Part shown: positions 44,478 through 54,100 of the stretch, in pieces
Layout: each line of letters opens with the position of its first letter
How positions within the stretch are numbered: the first letter of the stretch is position 1
Assembly (NCBI RefSeq): GCF_902168135.1
Contig: NZ_CABHOL010000017.1
Location: 1-64,000, forward strand
Length of the DNA stretch: 64,000 nucleotides
From: an uncultured Fluviicola sp.
GTDB taxonomy: Bacteria; Bacteroidota; Bacteroidia; Flavobacteriales_D; Crocinitomicaceae
Direction of reading: 5' to 3'
Notes under the pieces: generated by a model
Seen by the model: only the letters and a program-made list of their open reading frames with translations
What the model was told of the DNA's origin: nothing
The model's database searches: none
Translations under genes and position numbers: made by a program

Positions 44478-46145
44478 ATGTTCAAAAAAATTACCCGCGC
44501 TATGAAACAATTGAAAACAACCTTAGTAATTGCTCTCCTCCTCACTTATTCCAATTTTTCGAATTCCCAGCTCATTTATTCCGGTGTTTCAGACCTGGAA
44601 GTATTGATCACGAATATTTTCGGTGTGCAGTGCCAAGGCATTTCCAATGTGGGAATACAAGGCGCGCAGCCTCAAATTGCCCGTTTTGAAAATGGCTCTT
44701 CATTGGGGGTAAACAGTGGTCTGGTACTCTCAACAGGATTTCCAAATATGTCAAGTGTCCAATCGGCTAATTTTTCAAGTTATGATTTGAATATGCCCGG
44801 AGATTATGATATCATCCAATATGGGAACTTAACCGGTCAGGGGGCTTCCAGCCACGATGCAATCGCGGTTCATTTTGATTTCACACCGATCATTACCGAT
44901 ACCATCCGGTTCAACTACATTTTTGCTTCGGAAGAATACCCGGAATATTCAAATACGACTTATAACGATCGTTTCCTCTTCCTGGTTTCTGAAAATGGGG
45001 GAGTTCCCGTAAATATTGCGAATGTTCCCGGAACTGCTATTCCGGTAGAGATCAACTCAATCAATCAACTGGTAAACTCTCAGTACTATATTGACAATCT
45101 GAGCGGACCTAATTCGGTGAATTTTGTATTTGATGCATACACCGTTCCGTTACAGGCAAAGTTTTTTGCGCAGGTAGGGAACACTTACCACATTAAACTG
45201 GTTATTTCCGATGTTTCAGACGGAATATATGATTCGGCTATTTTCCTGGATGAGCAGGAAGCAAACAACGATATTTCCGGTAGTTTGACAGTAAACGGCC
45301 AACCGGCTGAAGGAGTCCTGGAGGTATTCAACTTCGTTCAGGATACCATTGTTGCAATACCGGTAGAAACAGTGAACGTAACGAATGGAACCTATGTAGC
45401 CGACAGCCTTCCTACCGGATTGTACCATGTGCGTTTTACTCCTGATCCGGTTCTGTTTCCGGGAGCAGTTCCACTTTACTTTGCAACAAGTTCTACCTGG
45501 ACAGGAGCAGACGCGATCGGGTTGCCTTGCTTCCTGAATAATGCAAATATCAACTCGGATACACTGGATGTATTGAGCGGAACCGGAAGTGTCTCGGGAA
45601 CGATCGTAGTGGATACTTCTTACCTGAAATCACTGAACGTGCCGTTTGGAGGAGCACTGATGCTTTTGAAAGATGCACAGACGCATGAAACAAGAGGTTT
45701 CGCATACACTGCTGCAGACGGAACTTATACGATCGATCACGTATCAGACGGTTCTTACTACTTATTAGTTGATGTTCCTTACGTTCCGCATACGGATACC
45801 ATGTTCTTCGATCTTCCGGTCGGAGGGATTTTATTGGGAGCCGATTATGCAATCGTTTTAAACGGAATTGAAACAAACGGAACGCCGTATTTGGGATTGG
45901 AAGAATACAAAGAAATTGAATGGAGGATTGCTCCGAACCCGGCTGATAAGGTCGTTGAGATTACTTCAGACCAGGCGGTGAAAGTGATCCGGATTATTTC
46001 GATCGACGGGGCAGTAGTAACAGAAATTAACCCGGCGGAAGGTGCATTAAAAACAACCCTCGACATCAGTCAGTTGAAACAAGGGGTTTACCTGGTACGC
46101 ATGGATCAGTCGGCACCAAAAAGATTGGTTGTGACGAAGAAATAA
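44478..46145 (+). CDS. choice-of-anchor L domain protein with T9SS type A sorting domain
   Basis: The protein has 555 residues; Met9 (44502) is an equally good start before the signal peptide LKTTLVIALLLTYSNFSNSQ. The choice-of-anchor L domain covers about 35-260 (NSGLVLSTGFPNMSSVQSAN, FIFASEEYPEYSNTTYNDRF-like strand pair). Two beta-sandwich modules of the CarboxypepD_reg type follow (GSLTVNGQPAEGVLEVFNFV; GSVSGTIVVDTSYLKS). The C-terminal T9SS type A domain is WRIAPNPADKVVEITS, then QLKQGVYLVRM. It is surface-exported cargo; the function is probably adhesion or matrix binding. Confidence 0.88.
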   Translation: MFKKITRAMKQLKTTLVIALLLTYSNFSNSQLIYSGVSDLEVLITNIFGVQCQGISNVGIQGAQPQIARFENGSSLGVNSGLVLSTGFPNMSSVQSANFSSYDLNMPGDYDIIQYGNLTGQGASSHDAIAVHFDFTPIITDTIRFNYIFASEEYPEYSNTTYNDRFLFLVSENGGVPVNIANVPGTAIPVEINSINQLVNSQYYIDNLSGPNSVNFVFDAYTVPLQAKFFAQVGNTYHIKLVISDVSDGIYDSAIFLDEQEANNDISGSLTVNGQPAEGVLEVFNFVQDTIVAIPVETVNVTNGTYVADSLPTGLYHVRFTPDPVLFPGAVPLYFATSSTWTGADAIGLPCFLNNANINSDTLDVLSGTGSVSGTIVVDTSYLKSLNVPFGGALMLLKDAQTHETRGFAYTAADGTYTIDHVSDGSYYLLVDVPYVPHTDTMFFDLPVGGILLGADYAIVLNGIETNGTPYLGLEEYKEIEWRIAPNPADKVVEITSDQAVKVIRIISIDGAVVTEINPAEGALKTTLDISQLKQGVYLVRMDQSAPKRLVVTKK

Positions 46146-46147
46146 GC

Positions 46148-46185
46148 AGCAAGTAGGGGCGTAAAATTTTACGCCCCTACTTGCT
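46148..46185. terminator. 38-bp perfect palindrome (GTAGGGGCG family)
   Basis: Arms AGCAAGTAGGGGCGTAAAA and their complement meet without a loop, 2 bp after the stop of the 44478-46145 gene. It shares the core with 12193-12239 and 16815-16858. Confidence 0.7.
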
Positions 46186-46210
46186 TTGCCTGGATTCATA
46201 AGGATGAAAA

Positions 46211-46250
46211 AATAAAACCCCGACATTTATCGTCGGGGTTTTATTTTTTT
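46211..46250. terminator. bidirectional terminator
   Basis: AATAAAACCCCGAC (46211-46224) pairs with GTCGGGGTTTTATT (46232-46245), followed by T7. It lies between convergent genes and is the stronger classic terminator of the region. Confidence 0.8.
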
Positions 46251-46278
46251 ATTGCCAGCTAATATAGATTTTGTTTTA

Positions 46279-46375
46279 CTACTGCGCTAACGCTTACGCA
46301 GTAGCTTGTGCCGCCGCTAAAGCTTTGGCGACATGCCGGTCAGCGAAGGCGCAACGCTTGTCTTTAACGAATCAA
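46279..46375. repeat. GC-rich inverted-repeat region downstream of sod
   Basis: CTACTGCG (46279-46286) and CGCAGTAG (46297-46304) form a hairpin with a 10-nt loop. A second, weaker palindromic segment (CGCTAAAGCTTTGGCG region) follows. This stretch is more GC-rich than the surrounding intergenic sequence and fits none of the genes. Its origin is unknown. Confidence 0.45.
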
Positions 46376-46384
46376 AAGCTTTTC

Positions 46385-46987
46385 TTACTTCTTCGCTGCA
46401 GCGTATTTCTCTGCAACTTTGTTCCAGTTAATTACATTAAAGAATGCGTTGATGTAATCCGGGCGACGGTTTTGGTAATGCAGATAGTAAGCGTGTTCCC
46501 AAACGTCCATAGCAAGGATCGGTGTTCCTTTACATCCTTCACCCATCAATGGATTATCCTGGTTTGCCGTAGAACAAACAACCAATTTACCGTCTTCTAC
46601 ACACAACCAGGCCCATCCTGAACCGAAACGCGTTGCTCCGGCCTTTGCAAACTCTTCTTTGAAGTGTTCGAATGTTCCGAAAGCATCGTTGATTGCCTGA
46701 GCCAGTTCACCTGTTGGAACTCCTCCTGCATTCGGTGCCATAATTTCCCAGAACAGGTTGTGGTTCCAGAAACCTCCGCCATTATTGCGGACAGCCGGCT
46801 TGTCTTTGCAGTTTTGTAAAATATATTCGATTGATTTTCCTTCTAAATCCGTTCCTGCAATCGCATTATTCAGGTTTGTTGCGTATGCCTGGTGGTGTTT
46901 TGAATAATGGATCTCCATCGTGCGAGCGTCAATGTGTGGCTCTAATGCATCGTATGCGTATGCTAATTTTGGTAATTCAAATGCCAT
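46385..46987 (-). CDS. superoxide dismutase, Fe/Mn type
   Basis: The protein has 200 residues. The metal ligands are visible: His in [12 protein letters not shown], His in [11 protein letters not shown], and Asp/His in the signature [20 protein letters not shown]. It dismutates superoxide in the cytoplasm; there is no signal peptide. Whether Fe or Mn is used cannot be decided by eye. A TATTTTTG -7 box lies at 47013-47020. Confidence 0.95.
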   Translation of the reverse strand: MAFELPKLAYAYDALEPHIDARTMEIHYSKHHQAYATNLNNAIAGTDLEGKSIEYILQNCKDKPAVRNNGGGFWNHNLFWEIMAPNAGGVPTGELAQAINDAFGTFEHFKEEFAKAGATRFGSGWAWLCVEDGKLVVCSTANQDNPLMGEGCKGTPILAMDVWEHAYYLHYQNRRPDYINAFFNVINWNKVAEKYAAAKK

Positions 46988-47012
46988 AACAGTTATTTTT
47001 TATGTTGTCTAA

Positions 47013-47020
47013 CAAAAATA
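47013..47020 (-). promoter_or_regulatory. candidate -7 box TATTTTTG for the sod gene
   Basis: This is a TAnnTTTG match on the minus strand, 25 nt before the sod ATG. Confidence 0.45.
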
Positions 47021-47145
47021 GGAAACAAAATTGATAATGCCTGTTTCAGACGAAAGAAGCTTTTGTTATGAAAGGTTAAAAGGGATTCAAAATGCAAAAT
47101 TCAAAAATGATGAAAACAAAAGAGACCAAATAAAGGTATAAACAA

Positions 47146-47177
47146 AAAATCCTTCTACCCTGAGGCAGAAGGATTTT
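47146..47177 (-). terminator. terminator after the 316-aa T9SS cargo gene
   Basis: AAAATCCTTCT (47146-47156) pairs with AGAAGGATTTT (47167-47177), 20 bp past the stop at 47197. Confidence 0.75.
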
Positions 47178-47196
47178 GAAAGAATTTAATATCGGC

Positions 47197-48147
47197 TTAG
47201 TTCTTTGAAACGCGTTTAACAGAAACAGCTCCGTTCGTTCCGTATACTTTCACCAGGTACATTCCTGTGTTCAAAGCAGAAAGATCCATTTCCAAAGAAG
47301 TAGTGTTTGCAGATTGCTCCAAAGCCAATTCACCGGATAATTGGTAAACTTCGACTTTAGAAATTACCTCATCGGAGTTGATGTGAACAGAACCTGTAGT
47401 TGGGTTCGGGAACATCAATAAATTGATCAATTCGCTTTCTTCCAATCCAAGGTTTGCAGGAACGCTTGTGTAATAAGCAGACTGGGAAGTTTGAGCACCT
47501 GTAATGTCAGAAACATTTGCCAATTCGTGGTTAACTCCTGCTTTGTACCAGTTGTAAGCAACAATCGATGAGTTGACAGTTCCTCCGGCATAAGTGTCCG
47601 TGTTTGTCTGAGTGGACTTGATACGAACCACATTGGTGAAAGTTCCTTCCGGAGTGATCAATGTACCTGTACCGGAATACTCAGATTGGATTGTTCCGGC
47701 TCTGTTGAAAGCATAACCGCTTACAGAAAAACTTGCGGCACATGCATCTGTATAATTATAGCTGCTTGTAACCGGGAACTGCATGTAAGTTTGAGAATTC
47801 GAATAGGTGAAAACAGTTCCTCCTGCATCCAAACCTACCAATTCCATTTTAGAAGCGGAAATGTTGTAGTAAATAACTCCTCCGTTTGACTGGGTTATTT
47901 TGACATTTGCAGTTGGGAAAGTTCCTCCTGAATTAGCTGTTACCGAAGCTGTTACCTGGCTGTTGTCAGTCATGGCAGACAAATCCCATGTTACACCTGT
48001 CCCTGCACTTCCTGGGTTTACGTAGTCTGAAACGTACATCGTATAGTTGTCGCCTGCCGTATAACCGACATCTGTACGAGTTAAATTTTGAGCAAACAGC
48101 GCATTGCCTGAAATCAGCATCGCCGCGAAAAAGTAGATTTTTTTCAT
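47197..48147 (-). CDS. secreted protein with T9SS type A sorting domain, 316 aa
   Basis: The signal peptide is KKIYFFAAMLISGNALFAQ. The mature part is Thr/Ser/Tyr-rich beta structure with no recognised catalytic motif. From about residue 240 the type A C-terminal domain is LINLLMFPNPTTGSVHINSD, EVISKVEVYQLSG, then LNTGMYLVKVYG and VSKN at the end. It is exported through T9SS; the function is unknown. Confidence 0.85.
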   Translation of the reverse strand: MKKIYFFAAMLISGNALFAQNLTRTDVGYTAGDNYTMYVSDYVNPGSAGTGVTWDLSAMTDNSQVTASVTANSGGTFPTANVKITQSNGGVIYYNISASKMELVGLDAGGTVFTYSNSQTYMQFPVTSSYNYTDACAASFSVSGYAFNRAGTIQSEYSGTGTLITPEGTFTNVVRIKSTQTNTDTYAGGTVNSSIVAYNWYKAGVNHELANVSDITGAQTSQSAYYTSVPANLGLEESELINLLMFPNPTTGSVHINSDEVISKVEVYQLSGELALEQSANTTSLEMDLSALNTGMYLVKVYGTNGAVSVKRVSKN

Positions 48148-48248
48148 GATCCAGATAATTAAAATTAGACCGCTAAGTTATCGAATCAAATGATTGATTG
48201 CCCGGATAATTGAAAATAGATGCATAAAAATACAAAATGTTCGTAAGG

Positions 48249-48863
48249 TCAGTTTAAAAATGCTTTAACGGTATCAAGCGGTAAATGATCCCCGATGTAG
48301 CTGCAGTAATAAGCTCTGTTTACAATTCCGTTCTCGTCAATTAAAAAATCCGCTCCCAGGGTACCCATGTCCCCATCCTGCTTCATTTTTGTCTTAAAAA
48401 GCTTACTGCCTTTCTTTGCCTTGCCAATAGCCCCATGGAAAATACTTTTAAAAATTTTCCCCTTATTCCTTTCGATGCCGTACAATTGATACAGGGTTTT
48501 CTCCGGGTTAGGCAGCATGACGGCATAGGGAGGAGTTTCACCTTCCAGGTAAGTTCTCATATTTTCGGCAGTGCTTTCATAGACAGCCAGAACAATTAAG
48601 TTTTTTGATTTAAAGTAAGCTGCTTCTTCCTGCACTTCATGGAAGCGGAGGTTGCAAATCGGACAACCCACGTTCCTGTAAAAAGTGAGCAGTATTTTTT
48701 TTCCTTTGTAATCGGATAGATTAACGGTACTTCCGTTTACATCTTTAATGGTAAATGACGGAGCTGCTTGTCCCTGACTAATTTTCATGTTTTCTTTTTT
48801 GTTTGTAAATGATAAAATGGTGATAGCAAATAATGCTGGTAAGAGCCAACCGGAAAAATTCAT
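48249..48863 (-). CDS. peroxiredoxin-like (AhpC/TSA) protein with N-terminal membrane segment
   Basis: The protein has 204 residues. The thioredoxin-fold redoxin domain includes GQAAPSFTIKDVNGSTVNLS, then the active site FYRNVGCPICNLRFHEVQEE with a CPxC pair, and GTLGADFLIDENGIV. It is likely a thiol peroxidase. An N-terminal stretch of 28 residues (WLLPALFAITILSF) could anchor or export it. An internal Met at 48788 would give a cytoplasmic form of normal size. It lies 85 bp downstream of an AraC-type gene on the same strand. Confidence 0.85.
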   Translation of the reverse strand: MNFSGWLLPALFAITILSFTNKKENMKISQGQAAPSFTIKDVNGSTVNLSDYKGKKILLTFYRNVGCPICNLRFHEVQEEAAYFKSKNLIVLAVYESTAENMRTYLEGETPPYAVMLPNPEKTLYQLYGIERNKGKIFKSIFHGAIGKAKKGSKLFKTKMKQDGDMGTLGADFLIDENGIVNRAYYCSYIGDHLPLDTVKAFLN

Positions 48864-48948
48864 TTTTTTTGCATTTCAATCGTTACGTCACTATTGACTA
48901 TGCAAAGTTGCGGGACAAAAAAGAAACCGATTTTGCGAATCAGCTCAA

Positions 48949-49803
48949 CTATTTGTTGATTTGGGTCAAACGGTATTTTGTAGGGGCAATACCATATTTT
49001 TCACGAAAACTTTTTGTAAAGTTGGCAAGGTCATTAAAACCGCAGTCGAAAGCAATTTCCGTGATCCGGTTATCGGACGTTGAAAGCAGGGCAGCAGCTT
49101 TTTCAAGTCTCCGGATTTTGATATAATTGGCAGGAGAATCGTTGTACAACTTTCTAAACTCTCTTTTAAAAGAGGAAACACTCAGATTGGTTTTTTGCGC
49201 CAACTCGTCGATGCTTATCGGTGAAAAGAGATTCGCTTCAATGATTTGCTTAAAAGTATAAACAACCGGGGAGAAAAGCTGTGAAAGTATCACGCGGATG
49301 GTTTCTGCACTCCGGTTTTGTAAAAGCAGCAGAATGATTTCCTTCAATTTTAAGGTGAGAATTTCATCATTTGCCAAAGCCGGATTCTCAAAATAAAGAA
49401 TGAGGCCTTCCATGTATTTCCGGATAAGGAAGTCATTGTTTACTTTTTCACTGGATTGGTTCGATACGATATGCTTTGCCGGTTGGATAATCAATGGAAG
49501 TTCCTTTTCATAGATCCGCTTTAAAATATCCGGATGGAAATGAATAACCACAATCTCATTGACATTGTCTGAAAGAGCCTGGCTTATTTTCTTTTCGGTA
49601 TTGATGCAGTTTAGAAATAAGGAATAATTGCTTGGAATTACAAACTGTTCTTCGTTTACATGAAACTGGATTTCACCCTGCAGGGAAAATAAAAAACAAG
49701 CATTGTCTGAAACCGGAAATGAAAATTCAAACGGTGGTTTCACCACTACTTTCTGAAGCAAAGGTTTTCCGTAAAGATCAATTTTCTGATGGTCGATTAC
49801 CAT
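48949..49803 (-). CDS. AraC family transcriptional regulator
   Basis: The protein has 284 residues. The N-terminal sensor domain is beta-rich (PFEFSFPVSDNACFLFSLQG). The C-terminal two HTH units are ELAQKTNLSVSSFKREFRKL and EIAFDCGFNDLANFTKSFRE, then YGIAPTKYR. It is next to the peroxiredoxin-like gene, which it may control. The inducer is unknown. Confidence 0.9.
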   Translation of the reverse strand: MVIDHQKIDLYGKPLLQKVVVKPPFEFSFPVSDNACFLFSLQGEIQFHVNEEQFVIPSNYSLFLNCINTEKKISQALSDNVNEIVVIHFHPDILKRIYEKELPLIIQPAKHIVSNQSSEKVNNDFLIRKYMEGLILYFENPALANDEILTLKLKEIILLLLQNRSAETIRVILSQLFSPVVYTFKQIIEANLFSPISIDELAQKTNLSVSSFKREFRKLYNDSPANYIKIRRLEKAAALLSTSDNRITEIAFDCGFNDLANFTKSFREKYGIAPTKYRLTQINK

Positions 49804-49833
49804 AGCCGTTCATTTAGCGGTCTTCCCTGTAAA

Positions 49834-51108
49834 TTATTTCCCGTACTTCGTCTTATACTTTTTATAAAGCTCCGTCTGGAAATTCGTAGTCGGAACAAAA
49901 ATTCCGTTGATAAGCAGGAGCGAAGCCTGGTTGCTCTTCATCTCTAAAGCGGATCCGGTAGAACCGTATAGTACCGCTTTTTTTCCAACCTCAATGGTTC
50001 CGTAGTTTTTGGAAATTCCCATAATCTCGCAGGCACTCAAAGTAATTGAACGAATGGCTTCTTCCTCCGTCAAACCGTATGACATCGCTGTTCCTGCAAG
50101 GAACGGAAGGTTTCTTGCATTCATCGCTTCCATATCTCCCTCATTCTGCAGACAGAATTGTACCCCGGCTTGTTGTAACAGGAACGGTAGTTTGTAAGGA
50201 AGGTCGAAAGCGTCATCGTCATGCCGCGGAAGCGAATGCAGACGTCCGATCATCACCGGAACATTCTTGATCTTCAGGCGTTCTGCAACCAGGTAGCTTT
50301 CATAACCGCCGACAATTACCGGGAATTTGATGTCCAGTTCAGAGATCAGGTCCAGGATATCATTGATTTGCTGTACCTCATCCGCATGGAAATAAAAACG
50401 TTTTTCTCCGTTGAAACAATCGCTCATGGCGCTGTACTGAAGTGGTGTGTTTTTATCCTTATTACCTGCACTTACCTTCGCATACTTCAAATAAGCAATC
50501 AATTCACGCTTTTGTTCTTCGTAAGTTTCATTCGTTTTGGTAATCGGATCGCCCCACTTGCGGGTGTAAGCAGACGGCCAGTCAATGTGTACACCGTCAT
50601 CTGCTTTGATTGTTCCGTCTTCCCAATTCCAGCAAGAACTTGCCATTAAACTTGACTGACCGGAAATGCGTCCGCCGCGAGGAGTTGTTTGGATCATCAA
50701 TACTCCGTTCGTGCGAACAGTTTCTATCACATCGGATTCACAATTGTAAGCGATCTGTGCACGCACATGCGGGTTGAAAGTCCCCATTTCCTGAAAATCA
50801 CGGGAAGCACGAACCGCATCGATTTCCGTTAAGCCCAGTGTAGAGTTCGGAGCTACGAATCCCGGGTACAAATGGTGTCCGTTGAGCGTAATTACCGTAT
50901 CCCAATCGGATTTATCATAAGTGTAAGCAAGTGTATTCTTCACTAAAGTAATGATACCGTTCTCAATTCCTACGGACCCGGTGCTGATCACATTCCCGTT
51001 TCCGATATGTACCGTTGCACCTTCAACGAGGATCTTGTTGTATTTCTTTTGTCCGTAGCCATTTACACTTACCAGCAGGACCAAAAAAGTATAGATAATT
51101 GTTTTCAT
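49834..51108 (-). CDS. exported amidohydrolase-like protein lacking the HxH motif
   Basis: The protein has 424 residues with the signal peptide IIYTFLVLLVSVNGYGQ. It has the urease/amidohydrolase beginning (ILVEGATVHIGNGNVISTGS, VGIENGIITLVK) and C-terminal AGTAMSYGLTEEEAIRSITL, where sequence VGKKAVLY follows. At the metal-binding start the expected GxxDxHxH is GFVAPNSTLGLTE, so the histidines are absent. It is probably a pseudoenzyme or has changed chemistry. It lies 19 bp downstream of the larger active-looking relative, same strand, and may act as its partner subunit. Confidence 0.8.
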   Translation of the reverse strand: MKTIIYTFLVLLVSVNGYGQKKYNKILVEGATVHIGNGNVISTGSVGIENGIITLVKNTLAYTYDKSDWDTVITLNGHHLYPGFVAPNSTLGLTEIDAVRASRDFQEMGTFNPHVRAQIAYNCESDVIETVRTNGVLMIQTTPRGGRISGQSSLMASSCWNWEDGTIKADDGVHIDWPSAYTRKWGDPITKTNETYEEQKRELIAYLKYAKVSAGNKDKNTPLQYSAMSDCFNGEKRFYFHADEVQQINDILDLISELDIKFPVIVGGYESYLVAERLKIKNVPVMIGRLHSLPRHDDDAFDLPYKLPFLLQQAGVQFCLQNEGDMEAMNARNLPFLAGTAMSYGLTEEEAIRSITLSACEIMGISKNYGTIEVGKKAVLYGSTGSALEMKSNQASLLLINGIFVPTTNFQTELYKKYKTKYGK

Positions 51109-51127
51109 GTTCTTGAATGCCGGATGT

Positions 51128-54100
51128 TTAATGTTCGTTCACTTCCAATGATTCTTCTTCACCCAATGTGTTGCAGTGGAAATGCCCTTTGCGCTTGCGT
51201 AAAAAAGGCTTGGTTGATTCGCCTTTCTTGCTTTCTTCGGACATTTTTGCAATGATACGTGCTCTTTCAGCTGCAATTTCCTGCTGAATGATGAAATCTT
51301 TTTGAGCATCGAAAAGAATCTCCCCGTCTACAACGGTATATAGTGGTTTCGCCGTAACACTTAACGGATTGTTTGTCCAAAGCACTAAATCCGCGTCTTT
51401 CCCAACCTGTATGGTCCCCATGCGGTCGTCGAGGTGGAGCAGTTTTGCAGGGTTCAACGTCACCATTTTCCACGCCTGTTCTTCCGTTGCACCACCGTAT
51501 TTGATCGTTTTTGCTGCTTCCTGGTTCAAACGTCTTCCCATTTCGGCGTCATCCGAATTGATGGCAACTGTTAATCCCATGTTTGTCATTAAAGCGGCAT
51601 TTTGGGGAATTGCATCCATTACTTCGAATTTATAGGCCCACCAATCTGAGAAGGTAGAAGCACCGACTCCATGCTCTTTCATTTTGTCGGCCAATTTGTA
51701 TCCTTCCAAAATGTGTGTGAAGGTATTTACCTTAAATCCGAAGGAATCAGCTACATGCATCAGCATATTGATCTCTGACTGGACATAACTGTGACAGGTA
51801 ATTTTGCGTTCACCAGATACAATCTCGTATAAAGCCTCCAGTTCCAGGTCTACTGCCGGGGGAGTGATGTTTTTATCTTTTTGTTTACCGGTTTGTTGTC
51901 CGCTTTTCGCCTGGTGATAAGCCAAAGCGCGGGAAAATGCATCAATGTAAACCTGCTCAACACCCATACGTGTTTGCGGGAAGCGGTTACTCACTCCCCA
52001 ATTGGACTGTTTTACATTTTCTCCCAAAGCAAACTTTACGAATTTCGGAGCATTTTTGATCGGATATTCGTGCGGGTAATGGCCCCATTTCAATTTGATC
52101 AAAGCAGATTGACCACCGATCGGGTTCGCGGAACCGTGTAATAATTGTGCTGCAGTAACACCTCCGGCCAGTTGACGGTATACATCAATGTCTTCTGCGT
52201 TAATGGCATCTTCCATGCGCACTTCACAGGTTACAGCCTGTCCGCCTTCATTTACGCCGCGCGTTAGCGCAATGTGGGAATGTTCGTCAATAATTCCGGT
52301 CGTAAGGATTTTTCCGCGAGCATTGATCACCACTGCGTCGTTTGGTTTCATGTAAGTTCCGGAACCTTTGTGAATGGCTTTGATCTTCCCGTTTTCTACA
52401 ATAACAGTCCCTTCCTGGATAATTCCTTCGTCGGTATTTGTCCAGATAGTAGCCTGTTCGAAAATGATCACAGATTGTTTGGGCGGAGCAGTGAAACCAA
52501 AGGCACTGTTGGGAAAACGAGTGGGAGAAATGGTAAGAGTATCTGCTGTCCAGGCTTGTTTGTTCTCGTCTTTCGCTTCGTATTTCTTGTTGCGTAAGGC
52601 ACTCCATTTGATCCACCTTCCCTTGTTGTTTGTTCCTTCACCTTCGAAGATGAATACGCGTGGATTGACATCGCCTTTTAAGCTGAAAGCCTGGTTCTCA
52701 CCATCTATTTGCTGTACAAAGTGGATAGCGATGTCGTTGTTTAGCAAGGTGAGTTTCGCCTTGGTCGTCAGAGTGTCTGATTTATTGGCAAGTGTCAAAG
52801 AATCCTGGATAGTACGCACTAATTTTACTTTTGCTTCCGGCTGACTTGGTGTTCCGGCAATTTCCAGCCAGTATTTAACACCATCAATGTTTAAACTATA
52901 AGTTCCGCGGATGTCTGAGATCGGGGCATTTTGGAGAATCCTGCGTTCTCCTTTTGAGAAGACTTCCAGCACTTTCGCCTTGTAGAGAAAAGGATTTTGA
53001 TCATAAACCGTGAAATTCGCCCATTTATCCGTTTCAATAGTTCCCAATTCTTTCTGAACTCCCAATAAAGTCGCAGGTGCTATGGTTAAAGAGCGCAAAA
53101 CATCATTTACAGACCAGCCTGCAGCCAGGGCCTGGTGAATGTGTTTCCAGAAATCAGCAGCGGTGGTATGTCCGGCTGCGGATGTAATGAAAGGAACTTT
53201 GTGTTTGAATAAAAATCCCGGGTTTCTCGAAGCCATTTCCCAAATCTTCAATTCACTGTAAGGAATTTCGTGGGCCAGGTAAGGATCCTTCAAGTCAAAT
53301 GCTTCCGGGAAATTGATCGGGATGACCACTGGTATTTTCAGGGTGTCCCAGGCATTTCCGAGGAATTGTTCCTGTCCGGTCCCGATTACTGCAAATTCGC
53401 GCTTGAATTCCCGCATGAATGACTTCACACGGAACACATCCGATTTGTCATCCAAAGTAAAGAAAGCCGGTTTTTTCAATTGAAGGGTTAAAGCTTCAAG
53501 GGTGTAATTGGCATCTTTTCCGTATTCGGCGTGCCATTGCGCATCGTAAAAAGACTGTCTCAATAAAGCGATTGATCCAACCAAAGAACTCGGGTAATCC
53601 TGCGGAGAACTCCCTTTGCGGAAGGAATAGAAAGAAGCTGCTTTGCTCAAATAGGGCTGATTATCTGTGTTTGTTGTACCCAGCTGCATGAGAGAACCGT
53701 AGCCTTGTGCCAGGCCGTCGTTTCTGTGAATCAATACAGATCCGAATCCCATTTTCTGGTATTCTGCCGTCATTTTCTCATCCGCTTTGTACCAGTCGAT
53801 TGCGTCGAATTCAGCACGTATTGCATGGTTCCAATAGTATGGACCTGTTTTGTTTTCCGCTTTTTGGTCGGCCGGGATTCCCATGGTAGAGTTTACTTCG
53901 ATGAAGGAAGGAACAACTACGGCATTGTTTCCGTCTATCACTACCAGGTCTTTAGGAGTTGTGAGTAAGATTTTGTCTACAGATGTGATTTTTCCATTCC
54001 GGACTGTAATGGTACCGTTTTCGATGGTTTTATCGGGAGAGATCAAAATAGTCACATTCGTAAGCACAAATGAGTTTTGATCAGGGGCTTTAACTCCATT

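Noticed and set aside
46279-46330. Integron attC-like site
   Set aside because: The inverted repeat has no clear RYYYAAC/GTTRRRY pair or cassette gene arrangement, and no integrase is present.
46271-46621. Plus-strand ORF over the hairpin region and the sod gene
   Set aside because: It is antisense to sod, and its first part encodes only repeat-derived Ala-rich sequence.
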